From the NCBI RefSeq assembly GCF_011752935.1, contig NZ_VWWO01000002.1:2666001-2730000 (forward strand): DNA of 64,000 nt. Direction: 5' to 3'. Shown here piece by piece: positions 54,887 to 62,527 of this stretch. The notes under the pieces were generated by a model. That model saw only the letters and a program-made list of their open reading frames with translations. It did not search any database and had not been told where the DNA came from. The translations under genes were made by a program, and so were the position numbers. Numbering within the stretch: position 1 is the first letter of the stretch; every line of letters begins with the position of its first letter. The DNA comes from Chitinophaga sp. Cy-1792. Lineage in GTDB: Bacteria; Bacteroidota; Bacteroidia; Chitinophagales; Chitinophagaceae.

Positions 54887-56056
54887 CTATTGTTTTGCTG
54901 CTACTGTTAGCTGATTTTTTTCCATGCTGAACTTTACACCTGAATCCTCCAGGAATTTTAATACGCCGGAAAGGTTTACATCACTGCCTATTTCGCCATA
55001 AAAGACAATATCCGGCGGGATGCCCTGGTATATAACTTCTATACCATACCATCTTTCCAGCATGTGCATTACTTCGGTCAGTTTCTTATCCTGGAAGCTG
55101 AGAAACCCATTTTTCCAGGCCATGACAGCCGATGTATCTACCTTGTTCACTATAGTAAAAGCCTCGCTATCCTGTACCAGTTGCATTTGCTGGCCTGGCT
55201 TCAGCACTTGTTGTATATTCTTCCGGGAGATCTTCACTGCTCCCCTTAATAATGTTGTACTGATAAGATGTTCCTCCTTATAGGCATTCACATTGAAATC
55301 TGTTCCCAATACCTGAATAAAAGTCCCATCGTCCAGCTTTACTTTAAATGGTTGCTTTGGCAATGGTGCCACTTCGAAATAGGCTTCACCGCTGAGTTCC
55401 ACTGTTCTGTCGCCCTTGGTAAATGCGGTAGGAAAACGTAACGAAGACGCAGCATTTATCCATACATGCGTACCATCGGGCAACTGTAATCTGAATTTCC
55501 GGCCCTTCGGCGTAGACATGGTATTATAACTGGTTCCCTGTCCGTTCTGCTGATAGGCCAGCTGCCCATTGTGCAGTATAACTGTTGCCCCCTGCTGATT
55601 AGTAACCGTATCATTTTGCAGGCTGTCCAGGTCTACCTGTGTGCCGTCGGCTAAAGTCAGCACTGCTCCTTCCCTGCCAGGCTTCACATCTATCTGTTGT
55701 ACGGCTATGGGACCCGGACGCCGCCCTGAATGCGCACGCCACAGATAAGTACCTGTTCCCAGCAATAACAAAACGGCAGCCGCAGCGGCAATCCGACGCA
55801 GCCACAGGCGACGTGTGATAGTAACAGGCATTACTACCGGCGTATCCAATATACGTTGTAAAACCAGTTCATAATCCTGCGGAAGATAGTGTGGATCGGC
55901 GGTTTCGGACATATAAATACCGCGGACCAATTCCTGCCATTGTTCCTCATCTGCATTTTTGCGCAGCTCTTCCATCAGCTCTTCGGTTTCCGCCGGAGTG
56001 GCGGTTCCGTTGTAGTAGCGACTTAAAAGATATTTATAATAGGCTGTTGACTCCAC
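54887..56056 (-). CDS. FecR-family anti-sigma factor of the fucoside locus
   Basis: About 389 residues from a GTG (VESTAYYKYLLSRYYNGTATPAETEELMEEL); a TTG at 56116 would add 20 residues of unlikely sequence, so the start is uncertain. The cytoplasmic N-terminus precedes one membrane helix (RRIAAAAAVLLLLGTGTYLW). The periplasmic FecR domain follows: LPDGTHVWINAASSLRFPTAF, RTVELSGEAYFEVAP, FIQVLGTDFNVNAY. The C-terminal domain contains LTEVMHMLERWYGIEVIYQG and ends VKFSMEKNQLTVAAK. It lies just after the sigma gene and before susC with STN, forming a complete signalling chain. Confidence 0.92.
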   Translation of the reverse strand: MESTAYYKYLLSRYYNGTATPAETEELMEELRKNADEEQWQELVRGIYMSETADPHYLPQDYELVLQRILDTPVVMPVTITRRLWLRRIAAAAAVLLLLGTGTYLWRAHSGRRPGPIAVQQIDVKPGREGAVLTLADGTQVDLDSLQNDTVTNQQGATVILHNGQLAYQQNGQGTSYNTMSTPKGRKFRLQLPDGTHVWINAASSLRFPTAFTKGDRTVELSGEAYFEVAPLPKQPFKVKLDDGTFIQVLGTDFNVNAYKEEHLISTTLLRGAVKISRKNIQQVLKPGQQMQLVQDSEAFTIVNKVDTSAVMAWKNGFLSFQDKKLTEVMHMLERWYGIEVIYQGIPPDIVFYGEIGSDVNLSGVLKFLEDSGVKFSMEKNQLTVAAKQ

Positions 56057-56122
56057 GGCACACTGATCTTTACAGGCTAGACGCAAAAAAGGGATTGCTG
56101 TACTATCCGAATTCAAAAAAAA

Positions 56123-56716
56123 TTAAAAAAATCTTAACAACAAGCCCAAAAGCAGCATTGGTAGCGGATTCCCTGTTTTCAATTCCAGGTATTCCCGGAT
56201 AAATTTACGGGCAGCAAGCAGCTGGTTTTTGACCGTATGCTCCGAAATAGCCAACGTATCAGCAATTTCACGGCGCGACTTGCCATCCACCATACTCAGC
56301 AAAAAAACTTCCCTACGCGAAGCAGGCAAGGCTTCAATAGCATGCTTGATAATACCCTGCAATTCTTTTGCATAAAATTTTTCTGACAAATCCTGGTAAT
56401 CCTGGATATCTTCCTCCGGAAGTTCCTGCGTGTGCTTTTTTTCGCGGGCATATTGCCGCAACAAGGAGAGAGAGTAATTAGAGGCAAGTGTATATAGCCA
56501 CCCGCCTGGATTTTCAATATTCACTAAGGTGTCCCGTTGTAACCAAACCTTCAGAAAAACCTCCTGCAGTACTTCTGCTGCGGCTGTCTCTGAACGTAGT
56601 AACTTCATTACAGCCCTTGCCAACACAGCATTATAGCGGTGATACAGTGTCCTGAACGCCGTTTCATCTCCACTGGCAATTTGTGAAAAAAGTACCCTAT
56701 CCTCCGTTAAATTCAT
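56123..56716 (-). CDS. ECF RNA polymerase sigma factor of the fucoside locus
   Basis: 197 residues from MNLTEDRVLFSQIASGDETAF; twenty codons upstream are open but hydrophobic and unlike the family. Region 2 reads AFRTLYHRYNAVLARAVMKLL, AAAEVLQEVFLKVWLQRDTL and NPGGWLYTLASNYSLSLLRQY. Region 4 reads LPASRREVFLLSMVDGKSRREIADTLAISEHTVKNQLLAARKFIREYL. A hydrophobic C-terminal tail (PLPMLLLGLLLRFF) is a common feature of Bacteroidota FecI-like factors. Divergent from a second sigma gene across a 365-bp gap; probably activates the susC promoter downstream. Confidence 0.93.
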   Translation of the reverse strand: MNLTEDRVLFSQIASGDETAFRTLYHRYNAVLARAVMKLLRSETAAAEVLQEVFLKVWLQRDTLVNIENPGGWLYTLASNYSLSLLRQYAREKKHTQELPEEDIQDYQDLSEKFYAKELQGIIKHAIEALPASRREVFLLSMVDGKSRREIADTLAISEHTVKNQLLAARKFIREYLELKTGNPLPMLLLGLLLRFF

Positions 56717-57081
56717 TACGTGACTCCTGATAATAATAAGACTCTGAAAGACCAAAATAAAAACAAATTCTGGCATTCTGGAAAATGAAATGCTGAAAAT
56801 CTGCTATCTGCACAATTATAATAAATTTGTCTTTCTATAAACTATACTTATTTTCTATAATATATTCATGGGAAATAGCAAAAAACATCTAAATCCTACC
56901 TGTTAACGAGCGACTACCCCATTGGCTTTCCCTGATAATTTAATACCTGTTCCCGACAAAAAAATACAACCCAACAGTCGGTGCTGCTACCTTTATAATA
57001 CTTTTTGTTCATTTAATTATACTAAACTAGCTTATCCATATCTCTACTATTGTATCTCTGCAAACTTCATTAAATTGGACT
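56717..57081. other. Divergent promoter region between two sigma-factor genes
   Basis: 365 bp, very AT-rich, no gene. The best rightward box is TACTATTG at 57045-57052, one mismatch from TAnnTTTG and 30 nt before the GTG start of the rightward sigma gene. On the left side a near match lies at about 56752-56759 (minus strand TTATTTTG). No operator palindrome or hairpin stands out. Confidence 0.5.
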
Positions 57082-57663
57082 GTGCCCAACTATTACTATA
57101 ATATCCAGGAAGGAGAACTACTTGCTCAGGTTGCCAATGGTAACGAAAAAGCATTTGAGATGCTGATCAACCGGTTTAGTGATATTCTCGGAGCATATAT
57201 ATTTAAACTTACACACTCGAAAGAGATCACAGAAGAAATTGTACAGGATGTATTTCTGAAGATCTGGAACGCACGCCATACACTTCCCGCCGTCACTAAC
57301 TTTCAGGCATGGCTGTATATCGTTTCTAAAAATCAGGCTATTTCTGCATTAAGAAAAGTCATCCGCGAAAGAGCCGGTAAAGAATTGATTTCACACAACC
57401 TCTGGAGCGAAGAAGATAACAGCTGGGAAGATGAAAAACTAAGTGCCATAGAAATGGCCATCGCACACTTGCCGCCGCAACAGAAGAAAGTATTTATGCT
57501 GAGCAGGCACGAAGGATTGTCGTACAAAGAGATTGCCGCACAAATGCACATATCCACAGAAACAGTCAAGAAATACCTGCAGATAGCCAACCAGTCTATC
57601 ATCGCAGAAGTATCAGGTGCCATATCCACCGGACTTCTGATCGCTATTTTAAAAAATTTTTAA
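57082..57663 (+). CDS. ECF RNA polymerase sigma factor of the right-hand locus
   Basis: 193 residues; a GTG start (MPNYYYNIQEGELLAQVANGNEKAF) is the only sensible one, as the next Met lies inside region 2. Region 2 contains DILGAYIFKLTHSKEITEEIVQDVFLKIWNARHTLP and NFQAWLYIVSKNQAISALRK. Region 4 contains LPPQQKKVFMLSRHEGLSYKEIAAQMHISTETVKKYLQIANQSI. The hydrophobic C-terminal tail ends GLLIAILKNF, like the neighbour sigma. FecR follows after 92 bp, then susC/susD. Confidence 0.92.
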   Translation: MPNYYYNIQEGELLAQVANGNEKAFEMLINRFSDILGAYIFKLTHSKEITEEIVQDVFLKIWNARHTLPAVTNFQAWLYIVSKNQAISALRKVIRERAGKELISHNLWSEEDNSWEDEKLSAIEMAIAHLPPQQKKVFMLSRHEGLSYKEIAAQMHISTETVKKYLQIANQSIIAEVSGAISTGLLIAILKNF

Positions 57664-57755
57664 TTTTTTCCTTTCCCGATACCCCCTTTTTTATAATTCC
57701 TGCGTCTATTAAGTTGAAGGCTGTCTGAGACAGCGAACCATGTATAAAAAAACCG

Positions 57756-58898
57756 ATGGAACAGTATTCAATGGAAACAAGACTGGAAGCGCTTTTCCGG
57801 CAGTGGTGCGACAATACTATTGACGAAAAGGATATTCCTGAACTCATGCAGCTGATGCAGGATACAGGAATGCATCAGGAGCTGGAAAAACTCACCCGTG
57901 CAGTTTACTTTCAGCAGGAAGCAACACCATTTTTTACACCGGAACAAAAAAGAAAAATGTTCCTGGAGATCGTGCGGCCAGCGGATTTTTCCGGCAGCAA
58001 AATAAAGTATATCACCAGCATCGCCGCCGGCATCGCCCTGGTGATTGGTGTTAGCTGTTATCTGTTCTTCAGTAAAAAACATACTGCGAATACAGGGAAA
58101 ATACTGGCGAATGATATTGCCGCTCCTACGGCTGCTATCGGATTGCTGCAGCTGGAAAACGGCAACAGCTTTCACTTTGAAGACACCAGGTCCGGCACCG
58201 TCACCAACCAGGAAAATATAAAAATTGTGAAGTACGACGACGGCACCATTGCCTTCAACGGCAAAACAAATAAGCCTATGTCCGGTACCCTCACCGTTCC
58301 TAAAGGCAGTAAGCCTATCCGGCTACTGCTGCCAGACAGTACCCTCGTATTACTCAATGCCGCATCAGGTATCACTTTCCCCAGTGCCTTTACTGGTAAT
58401 GAACGTAAAGTAGTTTTCTATGGAGAGGCCTGGTTTGAAGTAAAACACGACCCGGCTCATCCATTCATCGTGAAGCTGGATAAAGGTCAGGTTAAAGTGC
58501 TGGGAACACATTTCAATATCCGCTCCTATAATAACGATGCACAAACGAAAGTGACCCTCATAGAAGGTAAGGTCACCGTAAATGATAATGTAGTGCTGAA
58601 ACCAGGCCAACAGGCGGTTGTAGAAAACAATACTCCCAACCTGCTGAAACATCCCGATATGGACGAAGCGCTCGCATGGAAGAACAATGAATTTAATTTC
58701 AATGGCTGGGAAGTACCCGCCATCCTCAACATGCTGTCACTATGGTACAACTTCACGGTTGAGTACAAATCCAGTATCCCCGCCGGACATTTTTCCGGCT
58801 CTATAAAGCGGGACAATAATCTGTCACAGGTATTAAAAATATTAGAAACAGGAGGACTTCAATTTGAGATTCAGAAAGATAAATTAATCGTCTACTAA
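57756..58898 (+). CDS. FecR-family anti-sigma factor of the right-hand locus
   Basis: 380 residues from MEQYSMETRLEALFRQW. The cytoplasmic N-terminus (CDNTIDEKDIPELMQLMQD) precedes one membrane helix near residues 86-107 (ITSIAAGIALVIGVSCYLFF). The FecR domain is LPDSTLVLLNAASGITFPSAF, RKVVFYGEAWFEVKHDPAHPFIV, VKVLGTHFNIRSY. The C-terminal module has VPAILNMLSLWYNFTVEYK, FSGSIKRDNNLSQVLKILETGG. It should pass a signal from the STN domain of the following SusC to the sigma factor. Confidence 0.93.
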   Translation: MEQYSMETRLEALFRQWCDNTIDEKDIPELMQLMQDTGMHQELEKLTRAVYFQQEATPFFTPEQKRKMFLEIVRPADFSGSKIKYITSIAAGIALVIGVSCYLFFSKKHTANTGKILANDIAAPTAAIGLLQLENGNSFHFEDTRSGTVTNQENIKIVKYDDGTIAFNGKTNKPMSGTLTVPKGSKPIRLLLPDSTLVLLNAASGITFPSAFTGNERKVVFYGEAWFEVKHDPAHPFIVKLDKGQVKVLGTHFNIRSYNNDAQTKVTLIEGKVTVNDNVVLKPGQQAVVENNTPNLLKHPDMDEALAWKNNEFNFNGWEVPAILNMLSLWYNFTVEYKSSIPAGHFSGSIKRDNNLSQVLKILETGGLQFEIQKDKLIVY

Positions 58899-59049
58899 AA
58901 AGTAATCAAACATATAGAACAATGAATCCCATCCACTGCAGGACTGGGAAGTCTGCCAGTGGACGGATGTTTACCATCAATAAAATATTGGATAAAATTT
59001 ACGCCCATTAAATACCAGTTTTCAAAAAAACCAAAACCTCCACGCGTAT
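58899..59049. other. fecR-susC intergenic leader with imperfect hairpin
   Basis: 151 bp, no gene. An imperfect hairpin at about 58930-58969 (catcc...ggatg outer pairs, ccactg/cagtgg inner pairs with bulges) lies in the susC leader. Unlike the leftward locus at 54.8 kb, no terminator pointing against susC is present, so an antisense RNA is not supported here. Confidence 0.4.
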
Positions 59050-62000
59050 ATGATCAAGCTTTCTCAACAAACCTTTTACCAGCGTAAAAGGAAACCAAAA
59101 TCATGGCTGATGATGAAATTAAGCAGTCTGCTGATACTGATCGCAGTGACACAGCTCCATGCTGAAACACTGGCACAGAAAGTTACTGTTTACGGGAAGA
59201 ATTTATCCCTGGCAGAAATTTTTCAGCAGGTAAAAAAGCAAACGAACTATCAGTTTTTCTACCAGGACGAACTGTTGTCTGATGCAAAAGTAATCAGGGA
59301 GATAAATATGAAAAACGCTCCGCTGAAAGACTTCATGGACGTATGTTTTAAGGACCAGCCCTTAACATATGACATCAGTGAAAAAACGATTACCGTAAAA
59401 GCACTGCCAGCAGGGCAGCAACGTGCAGATATACACGGCCGCGTTACCGACTCTACCGGGCTTGCACTGCCGGGTGTATCCATCCATATCAAAGGTACCA
59501 GCAAAGGTGTTATCACCAATGTCGATGGTACCTACAGCATCAATGCCAATCCCGGCGATGTACTGGTATTTTCCTTTATTGGCTACGACCAGAAAGAAGT
59601 AACCGTACAGCAAGGCAACACCGTAAATGTTACATTGAGTGCTTCTACCGGCACGCTGAAAGAAGTAGTAGTAAATGTGGGTTATGGTTCTACAAAGAAA
59701 GTACACCTGACAGGCGCCGTAGCATCTGTAGGTTCGGAGAAACTGGCCAACAGGCCACTGGTGAACCTCGCAGACGGATTACAGGGCCAGGTACCCGGCC
59801 TGAATGTCAGCATGGGCAACGGACAACCAGGAACCAGCGCTACCTTTAACATCCGCGGCTTACCTACCATCGGCGGCGCCGGACAAGGAAGTCCGCTGGT
59901 ACTCGTAGACGGCGTGGAGCGCGATCCCAACCTGATAAATCCTTCTGATGTGGAGAGTGTAACCGTGCTGAAAGATGCTGCTTCCGCTACCATCTATGGC
60001 GGCCGCGCTGCCTATGGCGTAATTCTCATCACCACCAAAAGAGGAAAAACAGGGGAACCAAGCCTGAACTATTCCGGCTCCTATTCCATGGCAAAACCGG
60101 CCAATCTTCCAAAGTATGTCGACTCCAAAGGATACCTCAGCCTCTTTAACCAGGCACAATATACAGGCAGTATCACTGGTGGTTATACCAGTACCAGTCC
60201 GTTTACAGCCAAAGACTCTGCCATGATCATGGCTTATTACAACGATCCGAAAAATAATCCGGACATGTATGTGGACCCCGCCAATCCTAACCTCTATCGT
60301 TATGTAGGTAATACCAACTGGGTGAAAGTATTATACCCGGGATGGGCGCCAATGCAGCAGCATAATGTCTCGCTCTCCGGTGGTACCGAAAAGCTGACCT
60401 ATATGGCCAGCATGGGCTATTTCGCGCAGGACGGGCTACAGAAATCCGCCAACCAGGCATTTCGCCGGTATACGCCCAACCTGAAAATGACGTCTAAGGT
60501 GACAGACTGGCTCTCGCTCGACCTGAATATGAGCATGACCCGTACTACTAACAATAAACCAGCACTCACCCTCGTTAATGGCGGCGGCTCCTGGATGCCG
60601 GGCGATCTTCGCCCCGTGATGCCCGTAACACATCCCGACGGAAACTATTCCGGCCAGGGCAGCTTCACCAACCCAATGGCCATCAACGCCCTCTCCGGCC
60701 GCGATGTCGATAATGTCAATGATTACTGGGCCACTGCAAGGGCTACCATCACACCGGTAAAACACCTGTCTATCATCACCGACTATACGTGGAACAGCAA
60801 TACCGATTATGATAAAGCCAACCTGGTGCCTTTCAATGAATATGGCGTAAATGGCGTTTTCCTGGATGTATATCCATGGACGAAAACCTCCCGCGTTATT
60901 GAAACCCGCTGGAACAATACCTATTATGCCTTCAACAGTTATGCTACCTACGATAATACCTTCAATAATGTACATGCCGTAAAGGCCATGGTCGGCTTTA
61001 ACCAGGAATACCGCCACTATATTAACATACAGCCAACTGCTGTCAATATTATCGTGCCGTCTATTCCATCCATAGGATTGAATAATGATCCCAAACCTTC
61101 TATCAGCAGCCTGGAAGCAGAGTACGCCCTCATTGGTACTTTCTTCCGCGTTAACTACGCCTATAAAGATAAATACCTGCTGGAAGTAAATGGCAGATAT
61201 GACGGAACTTCCAGGTTCCAGCAGGGACACCGTTATGTGTTCTCTCCATCAGTATCCGCAGGATGGGATATCTCACGCGAAAAGTTCATGCAGAACGTAA
61301 CGCTGATCAACCAGCTGAAACTCCGCGCTTCCTACGGTAACCTGCCTAATCAGCGCGCTGCTGACAATACCATTTCTATCTCTAACTACTATCCTACCCT
61401 ATCTACCATGGGTACCGGTATTACCGGCTACCTGTTCAATAATCAACCGGGTATAGTAGTAACCCCTCCGGGACTGGTACGTAACGACCTGACATGGGAA
61501 AAGATCGCTACCTCCAACTTCGGTCTGGACTATGCCCTCTTAAACGAAAGGCTGATCGGTAGCTTTGATTATTTCGTTACCAATACTACCGGACTGATTA
61601 CCGCAGGTCAGCAACTGCCGGCCGTACTGGGAACAACCGCACCTAAACAGAATACCGCTTCCCTCCGCACCAATGGCTGGGAATTCAATATCACCTGGAG
61701 AGATAGAATCCTGCACAATCAACTCAAATATGCCATCACCGTTAACCTGTCCGATGCGTTAACCACCGTCACCAAATACGACCAGAACCCTACCGGTAGT
61801 ATTGATGACCTGAATGCCGGCAGAAAGATGGGTGAAATCTGGGGATACACTACCGAAGGATTTTATAAAACAGATGCAGAAGCACAGGCAGTAGACAATA
61901 GCAGACTTGCTGGTTATAAATGGCTGGCAGGCGACATCAAATACAAAGATCTCAACGGCGATAATAAAATCAATGACGGGAAAAGAACGCTGGCAGACCA

Positions 62001-62508
62001 TGGCGATTTAAGCGTTATCGGGAATACACAACCCCGCTACAAATTTGGCGTAAACCTCAACCTGGAATATAAAGGCTTCGACTTTACCGCCTTCATACAA
62101 GGCTTGCTGAAACAGGATTTCGACCCAACTGGCAGCACCGTGTTCAACGCCTTCTCCTATGGCGAATGGAATATCCCTTACGCATATGCGCTGAATTCCT
62201 GGACACCTGAAAATACCAATGCCTACTTCCCAAGAGTACGATTCAGCGGTTCCGGTAACCAGCAGACACAAACGAAATATCTTCAGAAAGCTGCCTACGC
62301 AAGATTAAAACAGCTCACCCTGGGATATAATTTCCCTAACAGCTGGTTTGGTAATTCGAAGATCAAAAATGTAAGGGTTTACCTGACCGGAGAAAACCTC
62401 TTTAAAGTAACGTCTTTATTCGGTGGGTTTGATCCGGACCTGGTTTCCGGCTATTCACAGTACCCATTGAACAAAACACTCTCGGCAGGTATCCAGGTTG
62501 GTTTATAA
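59050..62508 (+). CDS. SusC/RagA TonB-dependent receptor with STN domain
   Basis: 1152 residues. An extended N-terminus (MIKLSQQTFYQRKRKPKSW) precedes the signal core MMKLSSLLILIAVTQLHAETLAQ. An STN domain covers about 46-115 (NLSLAEIFQQVKKQTNYQFFYQ, PLKDFMDVCFKDQPLTYDI). A carboxypeptidase-regulatory-like domain is at about 128-215 (IHGRVTDSTGLALPGVSIHIKG). The SusC plug includes LVNLADGLQGQVPGLNVSMGNGQ, FNIRGLPTIGG, LVLVDGVERDPN and ASATIYGGRAAYGVILITTKRGK. The barrel ends in LSAGIQVGL. The SATIYGGRAAYG variant of the usual SAAIYGSRGANG box marks it as a different SusC branch from the other two in the window. Regulated through FecR upstream. Confidence 0.95.
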   Translation: MIKLSQQTFYQRKRKPKSWLMMKLSSLLILIAVTQLHAETLAQKVTVYGKNLSLAEIFQQVKKQTNYQFFYQDELLSDAKVIREINMKNAPLKDFMDVCFKDQPLTYDISEKTITVKALPAGQQRADIHGRVTDSTGLALPGVSIHIKGTSKGVITNVDGTYSINANPGDVLVFSFIGYDQKEVTVQQGNTVNVTLSASTGTLKEVVVNVGYGSTKKVHLTGAVASVGSEKLANRPLVNLADGLQGQVPGLNVSMGNGQPGTSATFNIRGLPTIGGAGQGSPLVLVDGVERDPNLINPSDVESVTVLKDAASATIYGGRAAYGVILITTKRGKTGEPSLNYSGSYSMAKPANLPKYVDSKGYLSLFNQAQYTGSITGGYTSTSPFTAKDSAMIMAYYNDPKNNPDMYVDPANPNLYRYVGNTNWVKVLYPGWAPMQQHNVSLSGGTEKLTYMASMGYFAQDGLQKSANQAFRRYTPNLKMTSKVTDWLSLDLNMSMTRTTNNKPALTLVNGGGSWMPGDLRPVMPVTHPDGNYSGQGSFTNPMAINALSGRDVDNVNDYWATARATITPVKHLSIITDYTWNSNTDYDKANLVPFNEYGVNGVFLDVYPWTKTSRVIETRWNNTYYAFNSYATYDNTFNNVHAVKAMVGFNQEYRHYINIQPTAVNIIVPSIPSIGLNNDPKPSISSLEAEYALIGTFFRVNYAYKDKYLLEVNGRYDGTSRFQQGHRYVFSPSVSAGWDISREKFMQNVTLINQLKLRASYGNLPNQRAADNTISISNYYPTLSTMGTGITGYLFNNQPGIVVTPPGLVRNDLTWEKIATSNFGLDYALLNERLIGSFDYFVTNTTGLITAGQQLPAVLGTTAPKQNTASLRTNGWEFNITWRDRILHNQLKYAITVNLSDALTTVTKYDQNPTGSIDDLNAGRKMGEIWGYTTEGFYKTDAEAQAVDNSRLAGYKWLAGDIKYKDLNGDNKINDGKRTLADHGDLSVIGNTQPRYKFGVNLNLEYKGFDFTAFIQGLLKQDFDPTGSTVFNAFSYGEWNIPYAYALNSWTPENTNAYFPRVRFSGSGNQQTQTKYLQKAAYARLKQLTLGYNFPNSWFGNSKIKNVRVYLTGENLFKVTSLFGGFDPDLVSGYSQYPLNKTLSAGIQVGL

Positions 62509-62527
62509 AATGCTTAAACGTATTCGT

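Noticed and set aside
58899..59049. A second DonS-like antisense RNA upstream of the right-hand susC
   Set aside because: A minus-strand -7-like box (TATGTTTG at 58907-58914) exists but faces into fecR, and no terminator opposing susC was found.
60436..61230. Leftward open frame (264 codons) inside the right-hand susC
   Set aside because: Shadow of the SusC barrel region; no recognisable motif or upstream signal.
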